Assembly: GCF_001668725.1 (NCBI RefSeq)
Contig: NZ_LZKL01000089.1
Coordinates: forward strand, 62,001 to 126,000
Reading direction: 5' to 3'
Length of the DNA stretch: 64,000 nucleotides
DNA from: Mycobacterium sp. E787
Lineage (GTDB): Bacteria; Actinomycetota; Actinomycetes; Mycobacteriales; Mycobacteriaceae
The notes below the pieces were generated by a model, which was not told where the DNA came from, made no database searches, and saw only the letters and a program-made list of their open reading frames with translations. Numbering within the stretch: position 1 is the stretch's first letter; each line of letters starts with the position of its first letter. Made by a program: the position numbers and the translations under genes. This document shows, piece by piece, positions 45,631-54,309 of the stretch.

Positions 45631-45896
45631 CGGAGCCACCGTGCAGGCGTCGGGGCGGGCGGTGTCGGGTCCCGTTGCGCCCCGGCCGGATTGGCGAGCC
45701 GTTCAATAGCCTTGCCCAGGCTCGCGAGCCCGAGCAGCACGTACTCGAAGTCCCCCGCGGCGTGGTCCGGGCCGGACCGGCGGTCGCCGTCGGCGGCCAG
45801 CGCGCGAACCACCCGGGCCACTCCGGCGAGGCCGACGAGGTAGTCGATGAAGCTGCTTTGGTCGGCGAGCGCTTCGCGGGGATCCGTCAGCGTCAT
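45627..45896 (-). CDS. Small helical protein of unknown function in the shell operon
   Basis: 89 residues from ATG 45896, with 4-base overlaps (ATGA) at both ends, so it is clearly expressed with the operon. Mostly helical (SFIDYLVGLAGVARVVRALA and FEYVLLGLASLGKAIERLAN) with a Pro-rich end (PTPPAPTPARWLR). No recognised family. The Pro-rich C-terminal end resembles disordered linkers used for cargo loading, but this is only a suggestion. Confidence 0.65.
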   Translation of the reverse strand: MTLTDPREALADQSSFIDYLVGLAGVARVVRALAADGDRRSGPDHAAGDFEYVLLGLASLGKAIERLANPAGAQRDPTPPAPTPARWLR

Positions 45897-46351
45897 GCGA
45901 ACCCCTCGGGCCGCAGGCGGGCCAAGACGGAATCGTCGAGCCCACGCCCGATGACCGCGTCGGCCAACAGATCCGCCCACGCGTCGGGGGCGGCGTTCGG
46001 TGCGGCGGGGCCGTCGAGCACGTTGAGGCTGACCGTTTCCCAGACCCGTCGCAGATTCTCCACCGCCTCGGAGGCGACCAACGCGTCGCGCAGCCGCGCC
46101 CCCTCGGGTGTGTTCGCGTAGCGGCGGCCCTCGGCGACGAGCAGGTCGTGCAGCCCCCGGGCGGCCGCCGGATTACCCAGGACCGCGCGGCGCGCGCCGA
46201 GAAGCAGGTCGAAAACCGTCCGCTCGGAACTGCAGGCGTCGTCCGGTGGAGCCGGGAGCAACCGTGGCGTCTCGCGCTGGATCAGATCGAGGGTGAGCTC
46301 GCGGATCCGCTCGAGCTCCGCCAGCATGCCGGCCAGGACTTCGGGGTTCAC
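45893..46351 (-). CDS. Helical protein of unknown function in the shell operon
   Basis: 152 residues from GTG 46351, overlapping the polyprenyl synthase stop (GTGA) and the next gene (ATGA). Predominantly helical and acidic, MLAELERIRELTLDLIQRETPRLL at the start (heptad-like). No catalytic motif seen and no family recognised. The translational coupling to the synthase suggests a partner of that enzyme. Confidence 0.65.
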   Translation of the reverse strand: MNPEVLAGMLAELERIRELTLDLIQRETPRLLPAPPDDACSSERTVFDLLLGARRAVLGNPAAARGLHDLLVAEGRRYANTPEGARLRDALVASEAVENLRRVWETVSLNVLDGPAAPNAAPDAWADLLADAVIGRGLDDSVLARLRPEGFA

Positions 46352-47532
46352 CGGGTGCGCCCGTGTACGTAGTCCACCAGGTCGGCGAGCACGTCGCGGT
46401 GGCGGCTGCGTGGCAACCAGTCAAGGCGGGCAAGCGCGGTGGCCGCCTCCCGCGCGTGCCGGGCGGCGACGTCGCGGGCGTGCCGCAGCGAACCGACGCG
46501 CTGCATCAATTCGTAGAGCCAGCGAATCTCGTTGAGGCTCTTGGGCTCCGGTGGATAAGATCCTGCTATCCGTGCCTCGATCTGGACCCTGCCGACTTTG
46601 GAGAGTTCGCCGCCGGCGGTGAGTCGATCCAGCAGCTCCGACAGCCCGAACTCTCGGTCGACGCCGGGGCGGCGCTTGGCGAGAATCTGTACAGCCCGTT
46701 CTTGTTCTTCCGGTTCGGCGCACCGCAGGGTGTGCAGCAGCATGAGGGTCCGCTTGCCCTCCCACAGGTCGCCGCCGATCTCCTTGCCGTACTCCTCGGG
46801 GTCCGCGCGCAAGTTCAGCAGGTCGTCGGTGATCTGGAAGGCCGCTCCGAGATGGCGGCCGAGGGACTCCAACGCGGCCATTCGCTCCGGTCCCGCGCCC
46901 GCCGCGATCGCGCCGGCCTGCAGCGGGGTGATGAACGAGTACCAGCTGGTCTTGAGTTCCACCATATTGAGGTAGTCGGCGTCATCGAGGCGCCAGGCGT
47001 TGGACCGGACCCAGTCGAGCTCGATGGCCTGGCCGTCGACGGTCAGGCGGGTCATCTTGGCGACGGCGCGCAGGATGCGCAGCGCGGGCCCGAGCCCTAT
47101 GCGTTCGACGTTGTCAAGCAGCGGTTGCAGCGAAAGCGACAGCATGGCGTCGCCGACATTGACGGCGATCGGGACGCCGTGGTCCACGTGTAGCGTGGGT
47201 TTGCCCCGCCGCCACCAGGATTCGTCCTCGATGTCGTCGTGGATGAGAAACGCGTTGTGGTAGAGCTCGAGCGTGGCCGCGGTCGGCAGTATCGCCTCGA
47301 GGTGCCCGCCGAGCCCGAGGCAGGTCGCGATGCTCAGTGCCGGCCGCAGCGCCTTCCCGCCGCGCATCGGGTAGTCGAGGATCATCTCGTGCAGCCCGCT
47401 CGAGCCGCCCTGACCGGGACCGTAGAGCCGCTTGATCTCGCCGACGCAGGCGTCCCTGCATAAGGCGAGATATTCCTCGAGCGGGTTCGGCTGCGCTCCG
47501 ACTGAGCGCGCGTCGGGCAGGGTCGACGTCAT
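46348..47532 (-). CDS. Polyprenyl diphosphate synthase of the shell operon
   Basis: 394 residues from ATG 47532, 15 bases after the encapsulin-like gene. Trans-prenyltransferase fold: GGKALRPALS, first Asp-rich motif FLIHDDIEDESWWRRG (DDxxD), second QITDDLLNLR where the last Asp of DDxxD is replaced by Asn, as in several diterpene- and IDS-type subgroups. A C-terminal extension of about 60 residues follows the usual domain (YELMQRVGSLRHARDV...). Makes a prenyl chain from IPP; product length unknown. Polyprenyl transferases are known cargo of family 2 encapsulins, which makes the neighbour meaningful. Confidence 0.88.
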   Translation of the reverse strand: MTSTLPDARSVGAQPNPLEEYLALCRDACVGEIKRLYGPGQGGSSGLHEMILDYPMRGGKALRPALSIATCLGLGGHLEAILPTAATLELYHNAFLIHDDIEDESWWRRGKPTLHVDHGVPIAVNVGDAMLSLSLQPLLDNVERIGLGPALRILRAVAKMTRLTVDGQAIELDWVRSNAWRLDDADYLNMVELKTSWYSFITPLQAGAIAAGAGPERMAALESLGRHLGAAFQITDDLLNLRADPEEYGKEIGGDLWEGKRTLMLLHTLRCAEPEEQERAVQILAKRRPGVDREFGLSELLDRLTAGGELSKVGRVQIEARIAGSYPPEPKSLNEIRWLYELMQRVGSLRHARDVAARHAREAATALARLDWLPRSRHRDVLADLVDYVHGRTR

Positions 47533-47547
47533 TGCGGTCTACGTCAT

Positions 47548-48339
47548 TTACTGATTGCGGATGACGACGTATCCGTTTACATCTTTAATCCGGAGCGCGT
47601 AGCCGATGCGGACGTTGAATTGGATCGAGTTGGCGGTCGCCGGTACTTCGCCGACGATCTCTAGGCTCGGTGGAATGCTGACGGCGAGGTCCAAGGCCTC
47701 TTCACCCGGTGACGCCTCCGCCGCGCCCGCGGGCGCGATCCGCCGGCGCCGGCCGAGCAGATATGCGACGATGGCTTTCTTGTTGGGCACGGGGTTCTCG
47801 AGCTGATCTACGCGTTGTAGGCAGTTGATGTTGGCCGGAGCCAATAGCACATCGGTGGCGGGGATCGCGGCGGTCGTCAATGCGGTCAGTTGCTTGAGGC
47901 CCGGGGTGTTTGTGATGAGGCACGACGGCGCCCGGTATCCGCCTTGCTCAACCAGCACTCGGGCATCGAGGAGCCCATTGAGGATGTCGCCAGTGGCCCC
48001 CGGTGAATTGATTTGCGCCGGGGGTGCCCCCCCTGTACTAAGCGCTATGAACACCGCTTTGTCGACCGTCGCGGCGAGTGTGACCGTGTTGGCGATCACG
48101 CTTGCGAGCAACACATCGGGCGTCGGCGCGATCACCTCGGCGAGAGTCACGTTGAAAGAGACCGGTGTCGTTGCGAGCGTCAGGATGGCTGGTGTCGCCA
48201 CGTTGTCGTTGGGCACCTGCGTTTTGCTGGGGTCGCGGGTGTCCCAGTGGGGGATGGCCTGCCAGGCGACGCTGCACTGCTCGAAGGTCTCTTTGACGGT
48301 CTGGTTGGCGAGGGCCAACCGCTCAGCGCTCAGGTACAT
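47548..48339 (-). CDS. Encapsulin-like (HK97-fold) shell protein, candidate
   Basis: 263 residues, near the about 265 usual for encapsulins, from ATG 48339 with AGGAGG 8 bases before it. The order resembles HK97-type capsids: N-terminal helix (LALANQTVKETFEQCSVAW), a strand-rich E-loop-like segment (VSFNVTLAEVIAPTPDV), a long helix (LLASVIANTVTLAATVDKAVF), the DILNGLLDARVLVEQGGYRA P-domain helix and a terminal strand-rich stretch (FNVRIGYALRIKDVNGYVVI). It has no cNMP-binding insert and resembles no family closely, so fold assignment rests on pattern only; a different oligomeric protein is possible. It is the first structural gene after the regulator and is probably needed in many copies. Confidence 0.55.
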   Translation of the reverse strand: MYLSAERLALANQTVKETFEQCSVAWQAIPHWDTRDPSKTQVPNDNVATPAILTLATTPVSFNVTLAEVIAPTPDVLLASVIANTVTLAATVDKAVFIALSTGGAPPAQINSPGATGDILNGLLDARVLVEQGGYRAPSCLITNTPGLKQLTALTTAAIPATDVLLAPANINCLQRVDQLENPVPNKKAIVAYLLGRRRRIAPAGAAEASPGEEALDLAVSIPPSLEIVGEVPATANSIQFNVRIGYALRIKDVNGYVVIRNQ

Positions 48340-48433
48340 GGATGTGACCCTCCTGACAGTCGCTCAAATCATGGCAGACAAGGTCGGAAATCGCGTAGCA
48401 CTTTTCCGCAGTTTTCTGAATTCGAGTAGTGCA

Positions 48434-51400
48434 TTACTTGTTCAGCAGCGCTATTTCCTGACCCGGGGTCATCTCGCCGCGAGCCACCGCGTCGCAGTGC
48501 GCCAGATGCAGCGTTGCCACCGGGTCGTCGGGCAACAACTCGCGGCACCGTTCGAACGCGGCGCGTGCCGCGTCGACATCGCCGGCGTCGAACAGCGCGA
48601 ACGCCTCGTCGAAGGCGGGCTGCGCCGCGCGCTTCGCGGCGCGAAGGTGAGCCGAATCCTCGTCGTACACTTCGTAAATCGTCACCGGCCGGCGTCGGTT
48701 GACCACCATGACGCGCTCCATCCGGCGGATGTCGAACTGCTCCGATTGAGCGAGGCGCTTATGCGTGCGGTCGGAGATGAGCAGGGCGGAGCCGTAGCGC
48801 TTGTTGGTGCTTTCGATGCGGGCGGCGAGGTTCACCGCATCGCCGATGATGGTGAGCACCATGCGGTTCACCCCGCCGACGAGCCCGACCCCCACAGCGC
48901 CGGTGTTGATGCCGATTCCCGCCCGCAGTTCCTCGGAGCCGAGCACCTTGCGCTCCCGGTTGTGCTCGCGCAACGAGCGCAGCATGCCCAACCCCGCCCG
49001 CACCGCGTCGGCCTCGGAGTCGAAAACGGCGACGATCTCGTCCCCTCGCACGTCTTGGATCATGCCGTTGTAACTGATGATCGGGAGCTCGACGGCGCGC
49101 AGAAAGCCCATCGCCAAGTTGCTGGCCTCGGCGACGTCCATGTCCTCGAGCATGGTTGTGTAGCCGCGGATGTCGCTGATGAGCACGGTCATCTCGCGCT
49201 CGACCCGGTAGCCTGCCCGGACGCGACGAAGGTCGTCGATGTCGAGGATGCGCAACAGCTCGTTGGGCACGAATCTCGATTGGACGTCCATCAGGGACTG
49301 CCGGTGCTCGTCGGCGGCCCGCAGTCGCTCCTCGAGCTGGAAGTTCCACAGGGGAGCGGCCGCCTGGTCACACAGGAACGCCACCGCCTCCTCGTGGTCG
49401 CGGCCGAAGCTGCCGTCCGGCTGATCCCGCTCGGCGTAAATCACGCCGATTGTCCTGTCGTGCAACCTGATTGGAGCCGCCAGGATCGGCGGGCCCGCGG
49501 CCTTGCGGTCGGGCGCGGCGATGACGGGCGAGCCACCATCGATCACGCGGCGCACGATATCCCGGTTGTAGGCGACCTCGGTCCATGGCCCGTCCACGAT
49601 CGAGATCTTGCCGTGATCCTGGAGGGCCCGGACGGCCAGATTGTCTACGTCGCCGGTGAGGAACAGGACGCGACCCGCGCCGGTCGTGTCGGCGACCGAG
49701 CCCAAGATGATGTTGGCCAAGGCGTCGGCGGTCCGCGCGCCCGACAGTGCGTGCAGAAGCTGATGCGCGCCGACCGGGTCGATCCCGGCGGAACCCCCCT
49801 GAACGAGATCGCGTCGGAGTAGCCAGGGGTGCTCGCGCGCGAGCCAGTCCGTACGCACCGCGAAGCCCAGGGTCAGCCAGCGCTGGTACGCCGACCGCAG
49901 CATGTGTTGTTGAAGGGTTGTCCGTCCGGTGCCGGCGTAGAGGGCGGCGGCCTCCTCGTGGGCACAGCCACTGATCACTGGGAGCTGGTTTTCCTCGGCG
50001 AGCCGGATCGCTTGGTGCAGGTGGCGTTCGGCCGTGGCGTGTTGGCCCCGCGCTCGCGCCCACGCTCCCTGGATCAGTGCGTGCGATGCCGCGTAGTTCT
50101 CCGGTGCGCCCACGGCCCACTGGCGATGCAACCTGAGTGCCTCGCGCACGAAGCGGGCGGTCGAGCGATCGCGAGGCGCGTGATGCAGCGCGCTCAGCGC
50201 ACCGATCAGGTAGATGAGTTGAACGATGACGGTGCCGGTCATACCGCCGACGTGCTCGACCGCATCGGGCGTCGCGGCGACCGCTCCGGCGTAATCACCG
50301 CACCAGAAGTGCAGGCCCTGTTTCCGCGCCGCTGCGGCGCCCAGGGCCACCTCGTCGCTCTCTCGCCGGGCCGCCGGCAGCACCTCCCGCTCGTCGAAAC
50401 CGCTCTCGCCGGCGACGAGCAAGGGGTCGGCGCTGCGGCCCATCAGGTTGAGGCAATACTGATGCGTACCTTGGCACAGGCCGGCGGGCACGGGCTGGGA
50501 ACGGATGTGCGGGACGAAGGTGCTCGCGAGTGCGTCGATTTCCGCCAGGGGGCGGCCGGCCCAGACCGACTGGGAGAGCAGGACGGCGACCAGGAATCCG
50601 GCGTACTCCTGATCGCCTTGGTCGAGGGCCTCCTCGACGGCGTCGCGCAGTTGGCTCAGGCCGTCGCGGACCGGTTGTTGCCAGTGGCGAACGAAGTTCA
50701 GATACATGAACAGCGTCTCCGGCCGGGCCTCGCGGAACTCCGCCCGTTCCGTCAGTAGCAGGCCGGCCTCGCCGAAACGCTGGCCGCCCGCGCGATCACC
50801 CATGATCACCAGCAGCAGCCCGCAACTGGCGAGGACCGTCGGCGAGCTGGGCGTATGCCCATGGGCCAAGGTCAGGTTGACTTGCTTGCGCACGATCAAG
50901 GGGAGCAGGTTGGGCCGGACGATGTACGCCATGCTGCGCAACTCGGCGAGGATCCGTTGGATCTCGATGACTCGCCGGTCGTCGCAAAGCGGCAGCCGAA
51001 GCAGCCGCTCGTTGCTCCAGCGGCGCATCGTGAGGTTCATCCGGACTATCGCATTGCCCATGCGGGGCTTGCCCGCGTCGGCCGGCAGCGGCTCGCCGAA
51101 CTCGTCGAGCGCCCGCAGTCCGATCTCGAGCGCCTCCTGCAGACGGTTCTGTGCGACCCGCCCCTTGAGGCGGAGGTACGCCAGCCGCGTGCGGTCGGCC
51201 GGCTCGGGCAGCACCTGCTCCGCCTCGTCGAGCAGCGAATGCAGCGCCGCCACGTCGCCGACCAGCAGCGCGGCCTCCGCGGCGTCGAGCTGCAGCTCGC
51301 GGCTCAGCGCGAAGTGCGTGTCCCAACGCTGCCGACCGAGGAGTTCCAGCGCATTGCGGCAGTATTCGAGCGCCAACGGGAACGAGGCCTGCGCCCTCGC

Positions 51401-52747
51401 CTTACGTGCGGCCCGCCGCAGCACCTCGACGAACCGGACGCGCTCGGCGTCGTCGGCGACCCCACCTCCGCCGGCACCGACGTGCCGCGCGGCGTCGAAC
51501 AACCGGTCGTCCCCCTGGTCGACCAGCCACCGGCCGATCCGCAGGTGGGTCTCGCGTTTGGCGTCGTCGGTCAGGCCGACCCGCGCCGCCTCGGTCACCC
51601 GGTCGTGGCTGAAGCGGTAACGCGCGTCGCGGCTGATCGCGTTGGCGATCCTCCTGCCATCGCAGTCGACGGCCTCGAGCAGTCGAAGCTCGAGACACGC
51701 CCAGAGCGCCTGGGCCACCACGTCGGGTGGCCGCGCGGCCGCCGCGGTGGCGTCGGCCAGGTCGAACTCGCCGGCGAAGCACGACAGCGAACTGAGCACC
51801 GCCCGATCGTCCGGGCGCAGCTGGGCGAGATAGCGGCCGAGGAACTCGGCGGACGTGGCCGTGACCTCGATCGAGGTGAGGACGCGCAGGTCCCACGTGG
51901 GCCGTCCGCCGCTGCCGACCGGGGTCAGCGCGCCCTCGCGTTGCGCGCGGTAGAGCAGCTGACGTACCTGCAGCGGATTGCCGCCGGTCCGATGCTGGAA
52001 TTCGGCGGCCACGTCGCCCAGCTCGACACCGCGCCCGGTCACGGTGGCGAGCAGCTCCTCGACGTCCTCGCGCGAGAGCGGGTCGAGCTCGATGCTGCGC
52101 GGGCTCGCGGCGCTGAAACCCGCTGAGCCCGGGTCGAATTCACCCGCCCGATGCGCACCGAGGACCAAGACGTTGCGGAGCGAGACCGTCAACACCTCCG
52201 ACAGCAACAGCAGCGTGTCCCGATCGGCCCACTGCAGGTCGTCGATCGCGAGCACCACGGGCCGATACGACGCGGTATCGGACAGCAGCCGGATGGTGGC
52301 GCGGTGCAACCGCCGCCGCGCATCCGCCGCGTCGAGGTCGGCGACCGGCGGGATCTCGCCGAGCAACCGAGCCAGGTCGGGCACCAGCTCGCCGAGGACG
52401 CCGGCGATCGACGACATCCCGCCGGTGATGTCGGCGCGCCAACGGTCGCGTTCGGGCGGCCCGGTGGCCGCCATGGTGCGGACCAGCGAGCCGAGCGCGT
52501 CCCGGACCGCCGAGTACGGTGCGGGCGCGCCGTCGCGGCACCTCCCGTAAGCGAACACGCAATCGCGCCCGGACACCTCGTCGCCGAAGGCCTGGATGAG
52601 CGTCGACTTGCCGACTCCCGGCACCCCGCTGAGCAGGACGCATGCCCCGCCGGCGCGTCCCGCTTCGTCCACGGCGGCTCGGAGGTCGGTGAGTTCCTGG
52701 CGCCGGTCGACCACGCGGCCGTCGATGTCGAGGACTGGCGCTGTCAC
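48434..52747 (-). CDS. Multidomain regulator: AAA ATPase, TPR-like, GAF and cyclase-homology domains
   Basis: 1437 residues from GTG 52747 (TTG 52759 is an alternative). N-terminal AAA domain (Walker A GVPGVGKST, residues 41-49; Walker B VVLAIDDLQWAD near 165-176), then a long helical TPR-like region, a GAF-like part (near 1020-1140, FLTGDVDNLAVRALQD and DRTIGVIYAERDQPDG) and a class III cyclase homology domain near 1185-1365. In that domain both metal-binding Asp are present (LISDIRG, RGDEIVAVF), as is NLAARIE with the transition-state Asn/Arg, but the position of the purine-recognising Lys is Asp (IQDVRGD). LTIIGD keeps the Thr typical of class IIIb. Likely the cluster's signalling protein. 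Confidence 0.82.
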   Translation of the reverse strand: MTAPVLDIDGRVVDRRQELTDLRAAVDEAGRAGGACVLLSGVPGVGKSTLIQAFGDEVSGRDCVFAYGRCRDGAPAPYSAVRDALGSLVRTMAATGPPERDRWRADITGGMSSIAGVLGELVPDLARLLGEIPPVADLDAADARRRLHRATIRLLSDTASYRPVVLAIDDLQWADRDTLLLLSEVLTVSLRNVLVLGAHRAGEFDPGSAGFSAASPRSIELDPLSREDVEELLATVTGRGVELGDVAAEFQHRTGGNPLQVRQLLYRAQREGALTPVGSGGRPTWDLRVLTSIEVTATSAEFLGRYLAQLRPDDRAVLSSLSCFAGEFDLADATAAAARPPDVVAQALWACLELRLLEAVDCDGRRIANAISRDARYRFSHDRVTEAARVGLTDDAKRETHLRIGRWLVDQGDDRLFDAARHVGAGGGGVADDAERVRFVEVLRRAARKARAQASFPLALEYCRNALELLGRQRWDTHFALSRELQLDAAEAALLVGDVAALHSLLDEAEQVLPEPADRTRLAYLRLKGRVAQNRLQEALEIGLRALDEFGEPLPADAGKPRMGNAIVRMNLTMRRWSNERLLRLPLCDDRRVIEIQRILAELRSMAYIVRPNLLPLIVRKQVNLTLAHGHTPSSPTVLASCGLLLVIMGDRAGGQRFGEAGLLLTERAEFREARPETLFMYLNFVRHWQQPVRDGLSQLRDAVEEALDQGDQEYAGFLVAVLLSQSVWAGRPLAEIDALASTFVPHIRSQPVPAGLCQGTHQYCLNLMGRSADPLLVAGESGFDEREVLPAARRESDEVALGAAAARKQGLHFWCGDYAGAVAATPDAVEHVGGMTGTVIVQLIYLIGALSALHHAPRDRSTARFVREALRLHRQWAVGAPENYAASHALIQGAWARARGQHATAERHLHQAIRLAEENQLPVISGCAHEEAAALYAGTGRTTLQQHMLRSAYQRWLTLGFAVRTDWLAREHPWLLRRDLVQGGSAGIDPVGAHQLLHALSGARTADALANIILGSVADTTGAGRVLFLTGDVDNLAVRALQDHGKISIVDGPWTEVAYNRDIVRRVIDGGSPVIAAPDRKAAGPPILAAPIRLHDRTIGVIYAERDQPDGSFGRDHEEAVAFLCDQAAAPLWNFQLEERLRAADEHRQSLMDVQSRFVPNELLRILDIDDLRRVRAGYRVEREMTVLISDIRGYTTMLEDMDVAEASNLAMGFLRAVELPIISYNGMIQDVRGDEIVAVFDSEADAVRAGLGMLRSLREHNRERKVLGSEELRAGIGINTGAVGVGLVGGVNRMVLTIIGDAVNLAARIESTNKRYGSALLISDRTHKRLAQSEQFDIRRMERVMVVNRRRPVTIYEVYDEDSAHLRAAKRAAQPAFDEAFALFDAGDVDAARAAFERCRELLPDDPVATLHLAHCDAVARGEMTPGQEIALLNK

Positions 52748-52908
52748 GGTGCGACGCAAACCGTGGCGGGCGCCGTCCGCCGGACCGCGCGGTCAGCGAA
52801 TCGCAAGGTGAGGCTCATCGGCATCCTCGGTTCCCTTTGCTGGCGCTGTGGACTCATCGTAGTTACCAGGCCTCCCGCCGCAACACTCTTTGCTACTCGA
52901 ATCGGCGT

Positions 52909-52955
52909 GTTGTCGCGGGGACCGGTTGGCCCCGAAAACCGGGGCCGGTGACAAC
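52909..52955 (+). promoter_or_regulatory. Extended hairpin in the leader of the NRAMP-type gene
   Basis: GTTGTC (52909-52914) pairs with GACAAC (52950-52955); inside, CCGG pairs with CCGG and GGCCCCG with CGGGGCC around an AAAAC loop. The 47-base structure lies about 60 bases before the gene's start and may be a leader element or a terminator from upstream. It does not match a riboswitch that I recognise. Confidence 0.45.
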
Positions 52956-53016
52956 GGCTTGTTAGGCGAGGCTTAGTTTGTTGTCCACTGCTGTCGCACG
53001 AAGGAGTTGGTCGAGG

Positions 53017-54309
53017 GTGACCGATACAACCACGCCGGTGGCGGATGCGTCGGGACAACCGTCGACGTCGGCGTCCCGACAGGGCCGCTGGCTGCGGTGG
53101 GGGCTGCTGACGGTATGGGGCCCCGGCCTGGTCGTCATGCTGGCCGACACCGACGCGGGTTCGCTGATCACCGCGTCCCAATCCGGCGCCCAGTGGGGCT
53201 ACCGGATGGTGCTGCCGCAGCTGATCCTGATGCCGATCCTGTACGTCGTGCAGGAGATGACCGTGCGGCTGGGCATCGTCACCAAGAAGGGGCACGGCGC
53301 CCTGATCCGGGAACGCTTCGGCCGGGGCTGGGCGTGGATTTCGGCGTTCACGCTGTTCGCCTCCGCCATCGGTGCGCTGCTCACCGAGTTCGCCGGCGTC
53401 GCCGGGGTCGGGGAGTTGTTCGGCGTCTCGCGCTGGGTGAGCATCCCGATCGCGACGGCCGCGCTGCTGGCGTTGGCGCTGACCGGCAGCTACCGGCGCG
53501 TGGAACGCATCGGCTTGATCATCGGCTCGGCCGAACTGGCGTTCCTGGTCGCCATGGTGATGGCGCGGCCCGAGCCCAAAGCCCTTGCGGAGGGCCTGAA
53601 GTCGATGCCGCTGGGCAACTCGTCGTACCTGCTGCTGGTCGCGGCCAACGTCGGCGCGGTCATCATGCCCTGGATGGTCTTCTACCAACAGGGCGCGGTC
53701 GTCGACAAGCACCTGTCGGTGGCCACCATCCGCCAGGCCCGGCACGACACCGCCGCCGGCGCCGTGCTGACCCAGGTGATCATGATCTCGGTCGTCATCA
53801 CCGTGGCCTCGACGATCGGGGCCCACGGCGGCGCGGGCGCGCTGAACACCGTCGGCGACATCGCCAATGCGCTCACGCCCTACCTGGGCCGCGTCGGCGG
53901 CACCGTCCTGTTCGGACTGGGCATGCTCGGCGCGGCGCTGGTGGCCGCCATCGTGTCGTCGCTGGCCGGGGCGTGGGGGCTTTCGGAGGTCTTCGGTTGG
54001 AAGCACACCCTCAACCAGCGGCCCAACCGCGCCACCGCCAAGTTCTACATCACCTACGCGCTCGCCCACCTCGTCGGCGCCGCGCTGGTCCTGGCCAGCG
54101 TCGACCTGGTCAACCTGGCCGTCGACGTCGAGGTGATGAACGCCTTGCTGCTGCCCATCGTGCTGGGCCTGTTGCTGGCGCTGGAAGCCCGCGCGCTCCC
54201 GGAGGAGTGGCGCATGCGCGGACCGCGCAAGTACGTCGCCTGGGCCCTGTGCCTGGTGGTGATGGGCTTCGGGCTCTACATGGTGCCGCAGGCCCTCGGC
54301 TTGACCTAA
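53017..54309 (+). CDS. Atypical NRAMP-family divalent metal transporter
   Basis: 430 residues from GTG 53017 (AAGGAG 10 bases before; TTG 52978 is unlikely). About eleven membrane helices, LeuT-type NRAMP. In helix 1 the usual DPGN metal motif reads DTDAGSLITASQSGAQWGYR; in helix 6 the usual MPH is MPWMVFYQQG. These changes resemble the NRAMP-related magnesium transporters, so the metal may be Mg or Mn rather than Fe. Divergent from the cyclase-domain regulator. The 3' end overlaps the CDF gene by 4 bases. Confidence 0.85.
   Translation: MTDTTTPVADASGQPSTSASRQGRWLRWGLLTVWGPGLVVMLADTDAGSLITASQSGAQWGYRMVLPQLILMPILYVVQEMTVRLGIVTKKGHGALIRERFGRGWAWISAFTLFASAIGALLTEFAGVAGVGELFGVSRWVSIPIATAALLALALTGSYRRVERIGLIIGSAELAFLVAMVMARPEPKALAEGLKSMPLGNSSYLLLVAANVGAVIMPWMVFYQQGAVVDKHLSVATIRQARHDTAAGAVLTQVIMISVVITVASTIGAHGGAGALNTVGDIANALTPYLGRVGGTVLFGLGMLGAALVAAIVSSLAGAWGLSEVFGWKHTLNQRPNRATAKFYITYALAHLVGAALVLASVDLVNLAVDVEVMNALLLPIVLGLLLALEARALPEEWRMRGPRKYVAWALCLVVMGFGLYMVPQALGLT

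Noticed and set aside
47548-48339. Prophage capsid gene
   Set aside because: No portal, terminase, protease or tail gene is near; neighbours are isoprenoid enzymes, so a prophage origin is not supported for the present locus.
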